DNA of 64,000 nucleotides. It comes from Plantactinospora endophytica (GTDB taxonomy: Bacteria; Actinomycetota; Actinomycetes; Mycobacteriales; Micromonosporaceae). Positions within the stretch are counted from its first letter, which is position 1; each line of letters begins with the position of its first letter. The notes beneath the pieces are model-generated. The model ran no database searches and was not told where the DNA came from. It saw only the letters and a list, made by a program, of their open reading frames with translations. The stretch is taken from assembly GCF_016862915.1 (NCBI RefSeq), contig NZ_BONW01000042.1:1-64000 (forward strand), given 5' to 3'. The translations under genes were made by a program, and so were the position numbers. Below are positions 44,665 through 53,646 of this stretch, piece after piece.

Positions 44665-45630
44665 GTGTACGAAGCTCGGCCTGCCGTCAGGGTACGGGTG
44701 GCGGCCTGGTGCGACCGGCTGGTCGGTGCCGACTGGTTCAACGCCGCGTCCTTCGGGCTGATCATCGTCAACGCGATCGTGCTCGGGGTCGAGACCTACG
44801 ACCAGGCGCTCGCTCGGGCCGGGCACGTCCTGCTGGCCGTCGAACACGTCTGCCTCGCCTTCTTCGTCGTCGAACTCGGGCTGCGGTTCGGGGCGCACCT
44901 CACCGCCCCGGGCGGGTTCTTCCGGGACGGCTGGAACCTCTTCGACCTGCTGATCGTCTGCGCGCCGCTGCTGCCCGGCGTACGGGAGAACGTCACCCTG
45001 CTGCGGATGGTCCGGCTCGCCCGGGTCGTCCGGGCGGTACGCCTCTTCCCCGGTCTGCGGGTGGTCATCGGCGGTGTGCTGCGCAGCCTCCCCGGACTGG
45101 TCAGCTTCCTGCTGATCGCGACCCTGACCATCTACCTGTACGCCATGGTCGGCTGGATGGCCTTCGGCGAGGCGTACCCCGACCGGTACGGCACGGTCGG
45201 GCGGGCCATGTTCACCCTCTTCCTGCTGCTGTCCCTGGACGGCATCACCGACGCCTTCGAGGCCGGCCGGGCGGTCTCCGAGTGGAGCGTTCCCTACTAC
45301 GCCTCGTACATCATCATGGCCTCCTACCTGCTCACCAACCTGCTGGTCGGGATCGTGCTGAAGGCGCTGGAGGACGCGCACCAGGCCGAGCGGCCGACCC
45401 GGCCCGCCAGCTCGCCCGTCGCCGCCGGTGTGCTGCCGGACGGGCAGCCGCCACCGTCCGGGGAGCCGTCCGACGTCGGCGCCCGGCTACGCGAGCTGCG
45501 GACCGCGCTGGACGCCCTGGAGGCCGAACTGGCCCGCCAGTCCCGGCCGCCCGCCGGTCCGAGCGCCGAGCGCCGTCCCGGCGGCCGACGCCCGAAGTCC
45601 GGACGCCGGTCCGCCGGGGCACGGAAGTGA
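44665..45630 (+). CDS. Voltage-gated ion channel-like protein (NaVBac-type) with atypical filter
   Basis: 321 aa, one six-helix channel repeat. S1-S3 lie at about residues 24-100. S4 is RMVRLARVVRAVRLF (about 112-126) with arginines every third residue. The pore helix is FTLFLLLSL, followed by the filter LDGITD where sodium channels of this family have LESWAS. S6 is ASYLLTNLLVGIVLKALEDA. The cytoplasmic tail ends in a heptad-rich segment (ARLRELRTALDALEAELARQ), as in the tetramerising coiled coil of bacterial sodium channels, and a basic Arg/Lys tail. Four subunits would form a channel. GTG start with GAGGAG 9 bp upstream. Ion preference cannot be predicted because the filter differs. Confidence 0.87.
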   Translation: MYEARPAVRVRVAAWCDRLVGADWFNAASFGLIIVNAIVLGVETYDQALARAGHVLLAVEHVCLAFFVVELGLRFGAHLTAPGGFFRDGWNLFDLLIVCAPLLPGVRENVTLLRMVRLARVVRAVRLFPGLRVVIGGVLRSLPGLVSFLLIATLTIYLYAMVGWMAFGEAYPDRYGTVGRAMFTLFLLLSLDGITDAFEAGRAVSEWSVPYYASYIIMASYLLTNLLVGIVLKALEDAHQAERPTRPASSPVAAGVLPDGQPPPSGEPSDVGARLRELRTALDALEAELARQSRPPAGPSAERRPGGRRPKSGRRSAGARK

Positions 45631-45664
45631 CGGCGGCGACGGTCGACCGTCCGTCCCACGCCGC

Positions 45665-47152
45665 TCAGGTGCCGATGTTCGCCTGCGGTCCGGCGTAGCT
45701 GCGCAGCAGGCCGGGCACGTTCGCGACCGGATCGAGGGTGTACGGGTAGAAGCTGCTCGGATTGAACGCCGATCCCTTCGAGGTCACCTTGCCCGAGTCC
45801 CACGGGCTGTTGACCAGGACGTTGCCCCGGTTCACCAGTTCGCCGGCCTCGACGTAGTACGGGTTGCGGCTGTTCTCGAAGTAGCTGTTCTCCACCACGC
45901 CCTTGGTCAGGCCCCGGATGTAGTTGCCGTACGACGAGGTGTTCTGGACGTAGTTGTTGTAGAGGTGGCAGTAGGCGATGTTGTCCGCGCTCGGGTTGCG
46001 GGTCCGGGTGTTCTGGAACCAGTTGTGGTGGATGGTGATCCGCGCGGTGACGTTCTCGGTCCAGCCGATCCCGAAGGTCTTGTTGTTGTCGACCAGGTGG
46101 TTCCAGGACACGGTCAGGTTGGTGGTGTCCTTGCGGCTGTCGATCAGGCCGTCGTTCATCCGGGACAGCCGGTTGTGGTCGATCCAGATCCGGTTCGCGG
46201 TGTCCATCTGGATGGCGTCGTAGTCGTATGCGTCGTCGCCCGGGTCGTCGTCGGGCATCAGGGTGTCGCGGATGGTCAGGTTGCGGATGATCACGTTGCT
46301 GACCCCGGTACCGAGGAAGAACCCGCCGCCGACGATGTGGCCGCTGGTGCCGACCCCGATGATCGTCTTGTTCGAGGCGACCCGAAGTTCGGTGCCCTTC
46401 GGGCTGATGTTGATGGTGCCGGCGACCCGGACCACGTACGGGGCGCTGGCGGTGACGTACTGGTTGAGCTGCGCCTGGGTGGTCACGGTGACGGTCTGGC
46501 CGCCGGCGCCACCGGTGGTGCCCTGCGCGAAGCCGTCGGCCGTGTTCGGCCAGTTCCGCCCGCCGCCCGTGGGCGTGGGTTGGGGGTTGCCGCCGACCTG
46601 CTCGAACGCCCACTGCATCCGGGCGACATCGGCACAGGTCTCCTGGACGATCGGATTGTTCCCCGCCGTCGAACCATCCCGATCGCTCACACACAACCCG
46701 CTCGCCGCACTCGCGACGGTGTACTTCCCCGACGCCGCCGACGAACCGGCGAACGACCACAACTGGTTCACCTTCGTACCGTCACCACAGCCCCACTGCT
46801 GCAACTGCACCCCCGACACCGACGAGCCCGACGGCACGTCCACACATCGCCCACTCCCCACGTTCACCAGATTGAACCGACCCGCCGAGGACACCACCCG
46901 CCACTGCTGCCGCGCCGACCCCGACGCACACGCCGCCTGCTGCAACAACGCACCGTTGTCCACCGAACCACCCGCCACCTCCACACACTTCCCACTCGCC
47001 GCGACGGCCAAGGTGTACACCCCACCGTGCACCGGGGCGACCGCCGCCTGCGACGGTGGCACCGCCATCGCCACGACGGCGACCGGCACCGTCAGGGCTG
47101 CCAGGGCCGCGACCGCCAGGCGCCGGAGCACCGGTGGAACTCGTCGGGACAT
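45665..47152 (-). CDS. Secreted RICIN (CBM13)-pectate lyase PL1
   Basis: 495 aa. Sec signal peptide (hydrophobic to about residue 37), ricin-type beta-trefoil (about 42-165, repeats such as GKCVEVAGG, GRCVDVPSG, GLCVSDRDG with QQW/NQLW/MQW ends), short Pro linker, then a parallel beta-helix (about 175-495) with the PL1 marks TIIGVG, IWIDHNRLS, DGLIDSRKDTTNLTVSWNHL and ITIHHNWF followed by an NTRTRNPS loop. It cleaves polygalacturonate by beta-elimination with calcium. ATG at 47152 has AAAGGA upstream; the frame stays open upstream without support. A TTGACT/TAACCT promoter lies about 345 bp upstream. Confidence 0.93.
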   Translation of the reverse strand: MSRRVPPVLRRLAVAALAALTVPVAVVAMAVPPSQAAVAPVHGGVYTLAVAASGKCVEVAGGSVDNGALLQQAACASGSARQQWRVVSSAGRFNLVNVGSGRCVDVPSGSSVSGVQLQQWGCGDGTKVNQLWSFAGSSAASGKYTVASAASGLCVSDRDGSTAGNNPIVQETCADVARMQWAFEQVGGNPQPTPTGGGRNWPNTADGFAQGTTGGAGGQTVTVTTQAQLNQYVTASAPYVVRVAGTINISPKGTELRVASNKTIIGVGTSGHIVGGGFFLGTGVSNVIIRNLTIRDTLMPDDDPGDDAYDYDAIQMDTANRIWIDHNRLSRMNDGLIDSRKDTTNLTVSWNHLVDNNKTFGIGWTENVTARITIHHNWFQNTRTRNPSADNIAYCHLYNNYVQNTSSYGNYIRGLTKGVVENSYFENSRNPYYVEAGELVNRGNVLVNSPWDSGKVTSKGSAFNPSSFYPYTLDPVANVPGLLRSYAGPQANIGT

Positions 47153-47662
47153 CCGCTGTCCTTTCTTCGCGCACAGGAATGACCGGCCGGGTACGACGAC
47201 TCGCTCGTCGCGAGCGCCGACCGACCCCGGGGTACGGCCAACGTGATCTGGTTCGGGCAGTCGTGACCGGCACCGGGACCGCCGACGCCCTGGATCGGGT
47301 ACCGCACCGGCGACGCCGCCTTGCCTGGTGTCGGGGCTCGACGGCGGTCGTCGAGACACCCACGTCGGGCTGCGAGGGCTCCGCGCGACGGGATCTGTCG
47401 GCCGTCATCGGGGCTGCCAGCCGTCGTCGGCCCGGACGCGCGACGAGCTGATGACGGTGGTTGCCTGGCCACCGATCTACCTCGATGTATCTGCGAGGTT
47501 ATGCCCGCGACCCTATTAAGTCAATCGATGCAACAAAGTAACTGCACGCCGCCGGCTCGGCAGCACTCCGATCGGTACGCCGTGCGGTGGCGCAGGCCCG
47601 ATCTCACCGGCGGGTGCGACCCGGAACGCACCACGTTGCCTGCGTCTGCCATCCTCGGGGCG
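47153..47662. promoter_or_regulatory. Intergenic region between pectate lyase and M23 peptidase genes
   Basis: 510 bp. The only element that I can point to is a minus-strand promoter candidate (47496-47524). The rest has GC-rich open frames with no start signals. If the promoter is right, the pectate lyase mRNA has a leader of about 340 nt, long enough for post-transcriptional control, but no riboswitch consensus was recognised. Confidence 0.5.
47496..47524 (-). promoter_or_regulatory. Sigma70-type promoter candidate for pectate lyase
   Basis: On the minus strand, -35 TTGACT (47519-47524) and -10 TAACCT (47496-47501) are separated by exactly 17 bp in an A/T-rich patch. Confidence 0.45.
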
Positions 47663-48313
47663 GTGACGACCGGCCAGCCGCTCCACCGAGGTACCCGCCG
47701 CCGCCAGCGCAGCCGTACCGCCCGCAACCTGCTGGTGCTCACCGCCGTGGTGGCCGTGCTCGCCGTGGCGGTGGTCGTCGTGGTGCTGCTGCGGCCACCG
47801 GGGCCGCGTCCACGCTTCCAACTGCCGGTGGCCTGTGGCGAGACGTGGCAACTGGGCACCTACCCCGGGCACGACGACTTCGACGTCGACCTGTTCCCGA
47901 CCGAGGGCGAGGCGTGGGGGCGGCCGGTGCTGGCGTCGTACGACGGCGAGGTCACCGTGGCCGGGATCAACGGGTCGCTGGGCGGCCGTACCGAGGAGAA
48001 CCCGGACGGTCCGCGCGGCCGGGGCGGCGGCTACTGGGTGAAGATCGACCATGGCGGCAAGTGGGAGACGCAGTACCTGCACCTGCTCGAACCGCCGCTG
48101 GTCCGGGTCGGCCAGCGGGTGGCCCGGGGCGACCAGATCGGCAAGGTCGGCAGCACCGGCAACTCCGGCGCCCCACACCTGCACTACGAGCAGCGCCAGG
48201 GCTGGCAGAAGGTGGAGGCGCACTTCGACGGTGCGCCGTCCGGCATCACCCACGACGACGAGGAATACACCGTCACCCGGAAGAGCAACAACTGCGTCGA
48301 CGGGCAACAGTGA
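47663..48313 (+). CDS. Membrane-anchored M23 family metallopeptidase
   Basis: 216 aa from the preferred GTG. A basic N-terminus (RGTRRRQRSR) precedes one transmembrane helix (about residues 20-45, run of Val/Ala/Leu), and the rest lies outside the membrane. The LytM fold shows the first zinc ligands in GHDDFDVD, the strand GYWVKIDHGG, YLHLLEPP, the GQRVARGDQIGKVGSTGNSG loop and the second zinc site HLHYEQ. Such proteins cut cell-wall cross-bridges or act as scaffolds; an extra C-terminal strand ends at a single Cys. The frame is open upstream to about 47321, so a longer form starting at an ATG near 47529 cannot be excluded. No strong ribosome-binding site. Confidence 0.85.
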   Translation: MTTGQPLHRGTRRRQRSRTARNLLVLTAVVAVLAVAVVVVVLLRPPGPRPRFQLPVACGETWQLGTYPGHDDFDVDLFPTEGEAWGRPVLASYDGEVTVAGINGSLGGRTEENPDGPRGRGGGYWVKIDHGGKWETQYLHLLEPPLVRVGQRVARGDQIGKVGSTGNSGAPHLHYEQRQGWQKVEAHFDGAPSGITHDDEEYTVTRKSNNCVDGQQ

Positions 48314-48411
48314 CACTCCAATAGACAGCTTTCTATATTGATGCTGCCGGGCATATGCTCGCCGTGCCCCGGTGGCAGCGGACCGTCGGGGCCGGCCCAC
48401 GGAGGAACGCG

Positions 48412-50094
48412 ATGGCACCGCGATCCGGAGCACGACGTCGGTTCCGCTGCGCCGCCGCGCTGGCCCTGACGCTGACGGTACCTGCCGGCACCGCGACGGC
48501 CGCCCCGGCGACCGGGGACGGCCGGACCCGCGCGGCGGACTTCGCCGTCTTCGGCTTCAGCCAGTCCGACGTCGACCAGGAGGACCCGCAGGTCTACGAA
48601 CTGGCCCCGGACGTCACCATCCGGGCCATCGGCAAGTGGTCCACCAGCGGCGACGAGCCGGCCGACTACAACTTCGACCAGATCCGGCGCTACCACGCCC
48701 GGGGCATCACCTTCATGGGCAGCGGGACGGCCAGCGTCATCTTCCCGCACGACTTCGCCAGCCCGGAGATCTTCGACGACATGTCGACCCGGGACGCGGA
48801 CAACAACCCGGTGCCGCACGACGAGTTCGGCTTCCCCGTACCGGCCCGCCGGGGCAACATCTTCAACCCGGCGTACCGGCGCTACCTGCTGGACTGGGCG
48901 AAGATCCAGATCGACGGCGGGGTGGACGGGATCAACCTCGACGAGGTGAACGCCGGGTTCGGCGGCGGTCAGAAGTACGCCTTCAACGGCAACGAGGGCT
49001 TCGACGACTACGCGATCGCCGACTTCAACCGCTACCTGCTGGCGAAGTACCCGACCTTCACCGCCGCCGACTGGACGTCCCGGTTCGGCATGACCGACGA
49101 CAACCTGCCCCGCCGCGACCTGCCCGCCGACGACCTGACCGGCAACTTCAACTACCGCGACCACCTGCGGGCCAACGGCTGGAACCTCGACCCGCTCACC
49201 CCGGCCAACCCGCTGGCCGCCGAGTGGGGGCGGGTCACCCCCAACCGGATGTACGCCGACGACCACTCGTTCACCGCCGGCTACCTGCGCCGGTACTGGA
49301 AGGAGATGGTCGACGAACTGCGGGCGTACGCCCGGCGCACCGCCCAGCGTGAGATCCTGGTCAGCTCCAACGGGCTGCTGCCGTACGTCGACTTCAACAG
49401 CGTCGGGATGTACCCGTGGAACCCCGACGAGCAGACGCCCGACTTCCGGGGCGCCGACTACGTGCCGGTGGTCGACGGCCACCTCGACGGCGCCAAGTCC
49501 CTCCAGGCCAACTACCGGTACCTCAAGGAGAAGAGCCGGGAGATCGCCGGGGACGTACCGGTGGCGGTCTTCATCGACTGGCCGAACGACATGATGACCG
49601 ACTACCTGAACCTGCCGCTGGCCGAGAAGCAGGACTACTGGCGGATCTTCGGCGCGGAGGCGTACGCCAACGGGATCTTCCCGGCCTTCCACCTGAAGGA
49701 CACGGTCGGCAACCCCACGGCGGAGCAACTGGGGATGCTGGAGTTCTTCAGGACGTACAGCAGGTTCTACCGCGACCACCGGGCGCTGTTCCGCGGCAAC
49801 GACCACGGCACCCAGCCGGTACGCGTCGACGTCGGCAACGTCGCGGCGAGCCTGCTGGTCCGGCGCGGCGGCGGCGTCCGGACGGTGCACCTGGTCAACC
49901 ACAACTACGACCGGGGGATCGTGCCGCAGACCGGCGTCGTCGTCCGGGTCGACCTGCCGTCCTGTCCCCGCCGGATCGCCATGGTCTCGCCCGACCTCGC
50001 CGGGTCGAGGACGCCGGCCTCGTCCTGCCGGCACGGGCGGCTCTCGGTGACCGTCGACCGGCTCGACTACTACACGGTGCTGGTGCTCAGGTAG
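48412..50094 (+). CDS. Secreted TIM-barrel glycoside-hydrolase-like protein
   Basis: 560 aa, family not identified with certainty. Signal peptide to about residue 32 (ALALTLTVPAGTATAA). The body reads like a retaining glycosidase barrel: strand motifs VFGFSQ, GITFMGSG, GGVDGINLDEVNAGF (candidate acid Glu near residue 179), EILVSSNGLL, YVPVVDGH and VAVFIDWPND. The last 90 residues form a beta-sandwich (VRTVHLVNHNYD), as in alpha-glucanases of the GH13/GH66 sort. Substrate not deducible. ATG at 48412 has GGAGG upstream. Upstream a possible promoter (GTGACA with a TATAT-like -10) lies in the 98 bp after the M23 gene. Confidence 0.7.
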   Translation: MAPRSGARRRFRCAAALALTLTVPAGTATAAPATGDGRTRAADFAVFGFSQSDVDQEDPQVYELAPDVTIRAIGKWSTSGDEPADYNFDQIRRYHARGITFMGSGTASVIFPHDFASPEIFDDMSTRDADNNPVPHDEFGFPVPARRGNIFNPAYRRYLLDWAKIQIDGGVDGINLDEVNAGFGGGQKYAFNGNEGFDDYAIADFNRYLLAKYPTFTAADWTSRFGMTDDNLPRRDLPADDLTGNFNYRDHLRANGWNLDPLTPANPLAAEWGRVTPNRMYADDHSFTAGYLRRYWKEMVDELRAYARRTAQREILVSSNGLLPYVDFNSVGMYPWNPDEQTPDFRGADYVPVVDGHLDGAKSLQANYRYLKEKSREIAGDVPVAVFIDWPNDMMTDYLNLPLAEKQDYWRIFGAEAYANGIFPAFHLKDTVGNPTAEQLGMLEFFRTYSRFYRDHRALFRGNDHGTQPVRVDVGNVAASLLVRRGGGVRTVHLVNHNYDRGIVPQTGVVVRVDLPSCPRRIAMVSPDLAGSRTPASSCRHGRLSVTVDRLDYYTVLVLR

Positions 50095-50203
50095 CGCGTT
50101 CGAGGGCTCCACAGGGAATGTGTGGGCTGCCATATGAGTTGTAGTGCAGAAGATATGGCTCCTAGACTTCACCTCGGGCAACCGACCTGCACGGAGGCGC
50201 ACA

Positions 50204-52501
50204 ATGCCTGACTACGGCCATCAACTCCTGTTCGGGGCGTTCATCACCCCCGGCGCGCAGGCGCCGGAGCGGGCGGTGGGCCTCGCCGAACTCGCGGAGT
50301 CGGCCGGCCTGGACCTCGCCACGTTCCAGGACCACCCCTACAACCCGGCATTCCTCGACACCTGGACCCTGCTGAGCTGGGTCGCCGCCCGGACCCAGCG
50401 GATCCGGGTCTCGGCCAACGTCCTCAACCTGCCGCTGCGGCCACCGGCCGTGCTGGCCCGGGCCGCCGCCAGCCTGGACCTGCTCGCCAAGGGACGGTTC
50501 GAACTCGGGCTCGGCGCCGGGGCGTTCTGGGACGCGATCGAGGGCATGGGCGGACGCCGGCTCGGCACCGGGCAGGGCGTGGACGCGCTGAGCGAGGCGA
50601 TCGACGTACTGCGCGGGGTGTGGGACAGCACGGCGGGACCGCTCCGGCTGTCCGGCAAGCACTACCCGGTACCCGGGATGCGCCGTGGACCCGCTCCGGC
50701 ACACGACATCGGGATCTGGCTGGGGGCGTACAAGCCCCGGATGCTGGCGCTGACCGGGCGCAAGGGCGACGGTTGGCTGCCGACCCAGGAGTACCTCGAC
50801 ACCCCCGACCGGGCCACCGCCAACCGCCTGATCGACGAGGCGGCCGTCGCGGCCGGACGCGACCCCCGGCAGATCCGCCGACTGCTCAACATCATGCAGG
50901 TCGACTTCTCCCCCACCGGGCGAGGCTTCCTCCAGGGTCCGCCCGAGCAGTGGGTGGACCAACTGCTCCCGCTCGTGCTGGACGAGGGGTTCAGCGCGTT
51001 CCTGATCGGCCGCGACGACCCGCGCCTGCTCCAGACCTTCGGCGAGGAGGTGGCACCGGCGCTGCGCGAGGCCGTCGCCACCGAGCGGCGCAAGAACGAC
51101 ACCCCGACCGGACCGGTACGGCCGGCGATCGCGCTGGCCAGGCGGCAGCCCGGGATCGACTACGACGCACTGCCGGCAGCGCTGGCCGACCGGGCAATCG
51201 AACCCGGCGACCCGGAGTACGACCGGGTCCGGCACAGCTACAGCCATCAGGGCTCCCCCGCACTGGTGATCCGGCCCGAGAACCCCGCCGAGGTGGCCGA
51301 GGCCCTCGGCTACGCCCGCTCCCAACAGGTGACGATCTCGGTACGCAGCGGCGGACACGGCATCAGCGGCCGGTCGACGAACGACGGCGGCATCGTGCTC
51401 GACATGTCGAAGCTGAACAGGGTGGAGGTGCTCGACCGGGCCACCCGACGGATCCGGCTCGAACCGGGCGCCCGGTGGGGACACGTCGCCCAGGCACTCG
51501 CCCCGTACGGGCTGGCGATGAGCTCCGGCGACTACGGCGACGTCGGCGTCGGCGGGCTCGCCACCACCGCCGGAATCGGCTACCTGGCCCGCAGGTACGG
51601 CCTGACCATCGACCACGTCGTCGCGGCCGAGATCGTCACCGCCGACGGCCGGCTGCTCCGGGCCGACCGGGAACAGCACGCCGACCTGTTCTGGGCGATC
51701 CGGGGCGCCGGCGGCAACTTCGGCGTCGTCACCGCCCTGGAACTGGAGGCGTACGAGGTCGGCAACGTCGTCTACGCCCAGCTCGTCGTGGACGCGTCCG
51801 AGCCGGCCGAGCTGCTGGGACGCTGGGGCCGGCTGGTCGAGGACGCGCCACGGGAGATCACCAGCTTCCTCTCGCTCTTCCCCAACCGGCGCGGCGGTCC
51901 GCCGATGGCCCAGGTCACGCTGGTCTACGCCGGGGACGACGTCGAGGCGGCCGAGGCGGCACTGCGCCCGTTCCTGGAACTGGGACCGATCCTCGACCAG
52001 CAGGCGCAGCTCGTGCCGTACCCGGCGATCGTCGCCCCGCCCGGCAACCAGCACCACGGCCAGGGACTGGCGGACACCCACAGCGGGCTGCTGCCGCACA
52101 TCACCGCGCCGGCCGCCGACGCGGTGGCGAAGATGATCCGCTCCGGCGACGTACTGGTGGTGCAGTTCCGGTCGGTCGGCGGTGCCGTCAACGACGTCGC
52201 CCGAGACGAGACGGCCTATCCGCACCGGACGCAGAACTTCTCGGTGCTCGCCGCGACCGTCCCCGAGCGGCGGGCCCGACTCGACCGCCTCTGGGCCGAC
52301 CTCTACCCGCACCTCGACGGCATGTACCTCAGCTTCGAGGCAGACACCGCCCCGGAGCGCCTGCTCGACGCGTTTCCCGAGCCGACCCTCGGCCGGCTGC
52401 GCGCCGTCAAGGCGGTCTACGACCCCGACAACGTCTTCGACCGCAACTTCCCCGTCCCGCCCGCCGTGCCCGACGACACCGAGGCAGCACTCGTGCCGTA
52501 A
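50204..52501 (+). CDS. Fusion of LLM-class flavin/F420 oxidoreductase and FAD-linked (BBE-type) oxidase
   Basis: 765 aa with two flavoenzyme domains. Residues 1 to about 300 are a luciferase-like barrel (LLFGAFITPG, RIRVSANVLNLPLRPP, FELGLGAGAF, GIWLGAYKPRMLALTGRKGDGWLP), as in F420-dependent reductases. Residues about 320-765 are a PCMH-type FAD oxidase: SVRSGGHGISG with the His that usually carries covalent FAD (near 384), GDYGDVGVGGLATTAGIGYL, FWAIRGAGGNFGVVTALE, and a berberine-bridge C-terminal YDPDNVFDRNF. The cysteine of bicovalent oxidases is absent from the expected loop. GGAGG precedes the ATG. Possible coupled oxidation/reduction of one substrate; unknown pathway. Single gene with a strong terminator behind it. 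Confidence 0.88.
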   Translation: MPDYGHQLLFGAFITPGAQAPERAVGLAELAESAGLDLATFQDHPYNPAFLDTWTLLSWVAARTQRIRVSANVLNLPLRPPAVLARAAASLDLLAKGRFELGLGAGAFWDAIEGMGGRRLGTGQGVDALSEAIDVLRGVWDSTAGPLRLSGKHYPVPGMRRGPAPAHDIGIWLGAYKPRMLALTGRKGDGWLPTQEYLDTPDRATANRLIDEAAVAAGRDPRQIRRLLNIMQVDFSPTGRGFLQGPPEQWVDQLLPLVLDEGFSAFLIGRDDPRLLQTFGEEVAPALREAVATERRKNDTPTGPVRPAIALARRQPGIDYDALPAALADRAIEPGDPEYDRVRHSYSHQGSPALVIRPENPAEVAEALGYARSQQVTISVRSGGHGISGRSTNDGGIVLDMSKLNRVEVLDRATRRIRLEPGARWGHVAQALAPYGLAMSSGDYGDVGVGGLATTAGIGYLARRYGLTIDHVVAAEIVTADGRLLRADREQHADLFWAIRGAGGNFGVVTALELEAYEVGNVVYAQLVVDASEPAELLGRWGRLVEDAPREITSFLSLFPNRRGGPPMAQVTLVYAGDDVEAAEAALRPFLELGPILDQQAQLVPYPAIVAPPGNQHHGQGLADTHSGLLPHITAPAADAVAKMIRSGDVLVVQFRSVGGAVNDVARDETAYPHRTQNFSVLAATVPERRARLDRLWADLYPHLDGMYLSFEADTAPERLLDAFPEPTLGRLRAVKAVYDPDNVFDRNFPVPPAVPDDTEAALVP

Positions 52502-52519
52502 GACCGGAGCGCGGGCACC

Positions 52520-52558
52520 GGGTCCGGGTGGCCACCCTCGCGGTGGTCACCCGGACCC
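52520..52558. terminator. Strong bidirectional terminator hairpin
   Basis: Arms 52520-52536 and 52542-52558 are complementary over 17 bp with one G-T type mismatch and a 5-base loop (ctcgc). The best hairpin in the window, between the LLM/FAD fusion gene and the convergent aldo/keto reductase. Confidence 0.85.
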
Positions 52559-52658
52559 GCGCCGGTCCCCCGTACCCACACACCGGCGCCGCCCGGCCCG
52601 CCCGGTCGGGCCACCGGGTCGGGCCGTCGGATCGGATCGCCCGAGTCGAACCGTCGGA

Positions 52659-53600
52659 TCAGGTTGCCGAGTCGAGGCGTTCGCGCTGCTCGGCGGTGAG
52701 CACCAGGGCCACCCCGGCCAGCGCCTCCCGCAACTGCGCGACCGTGCTCACCCCGACGATCGGGACGGCGGCGGGACTGCCGCCGGTCAGCCAGGCCAGC
52801 ACCACGTGGTTGCGGGTGGTACCGGTCTCTGCGGCGACCTCGTCGAGGACGGCGAGCCGGCGGTCGGTGCCGGGGTGCGCGTACTCCGGCGGCAGCGGCT
52901 TGTCCGCCCGGGTGTACCCGCCACCCAGCAGTGGCGTGTACGCCCACAGCGACATCTCGGGGTGGCACTCCAGGTAGTCGACCACCTCGTCGCTGACCTC
53001 GCCGAACCGGTGCACCACGGTCGGCCGGGTGCCGGGGCGTGGCCTGAGGTAGCTGCGGTGCTGCTGCACCGCCGTGAACCCGGTCAGCCCGTTCGCCCGG
53101 GCGATCTCCCGAGCCCGCTCCACCTGCCAGACGGCGTAGTTGGAGCAGCCGAGCGCGCCGACCGTACCGGCCGAGACGAGTTCGTCGAAGGCCGCGACCG
53201 TCTCCGCCAACGGCGTACGGCGGTCCTCCTTGTGTGCCCAGTACAGGTCGACGTGGTCGGTGCCGAGCCGGCGGAGACTGCCCTCGATCCCGTTCTTGAC
53301 CACCGGGGCGGAGAGGCCCTCGGCGGTCTCCGGGAACCGGCCGGCCACGGTCGGCTCGCAGCCCACCTTGGTGCTGATCTTCACCCGGTCCCGGACGCCG
53401 GGCCGCCGGGCCAGCCAGCGCCCGAGCAGTTCCTCGCTCTGCCCGCCGAAGCCGCTGGGGTGCTCCCAGAAGGCGTAGCAGTTGGCCGTGTCGATCCAGA
53501 CGCCGCCGGCCTCGACGAAGTGGTCAAGGATCTCGAAGGAGCGCCGCTCGTCCTGGACGGTGCCGAAGAGCATGGCGCCGAGCGCGATGTCGTAGGTCAT
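52659..53600 (-). CDS. Aldo/keto reductase
   Basis: 313 aa (alpha/beta)8 NADPH-dependent reductase. Catalytic tetrad recognisable: Asp37 and Tyr42 in WIDTANCYAFW, Lys in VKISTKVG, His in LYWAHKED. Cofactor-binding end includes LGCSNYAVWQ and VGVSTVAQLREAL. No ribosome-binding site precedes the ATG at 53600, which is only 46 bp from the divergent MocR gene start; both are probably leaderless. The frame continues upstream across the MocR gene but that extension is a shadow. Likely under control of the MocR regulator. Confidence 0.92.
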   Translation of the reverse strand: MTYDIALGAMLFGTVQDERRSFEILDHFVEAGGVWIDTANCYAFWEHPSGFGGQSEELLGRWLARRPGVRDRVKISTKVGCEPTVAGRFPETAEGLSAPVVKNGIEGSLRRLGTDHVDLYWAHKEDRRTPLAETVAAFDELVSAGTVGALGCSNYAVWQVERAREIARANGLTGFTAVQQHRSYLRPRPGTRPTVVHRFGEVSDEVVDYLECHPEMSLWAYTPLLGGGYTRADKPLPPEYAHPGTDRRLAVLDEVAAETGTTRNHVVLAWLTGGSPAAVPIVGVSTVAQLREALAGVALVLTAEQRERLDSAT

Positions 53601-53608
53601 GGAAAAAA

Positions 53609-53634
53609 CGGTAGGCGCGATCGGACGGGCGGTA
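53609..53634. promoter_or_regulatory. Direct repeat CGGTA x2, candidate MocR operator
   Basis: cggta occurs at 53609-53613 and 53630-53634, 21 bp (two helical turns) apart, each followed by a GC-rich G/C-G-C. It fills the 46-bp space between the aldo/keto reductase and MocR starts. Direct repeats on one helix face are the known binding mode of MocR/PdxR regulators. Confidence 0.5.
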
Positions 53635-53646
53635 CGCTCCAATGTC

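Noticed and set aside
46000-47250. Long plus-strand frame opposite the pectate lyase and RICIN gene
   Set aside because: It is antisense to PL1 and ricin-repeat coding sequence and has no start signal or domain.
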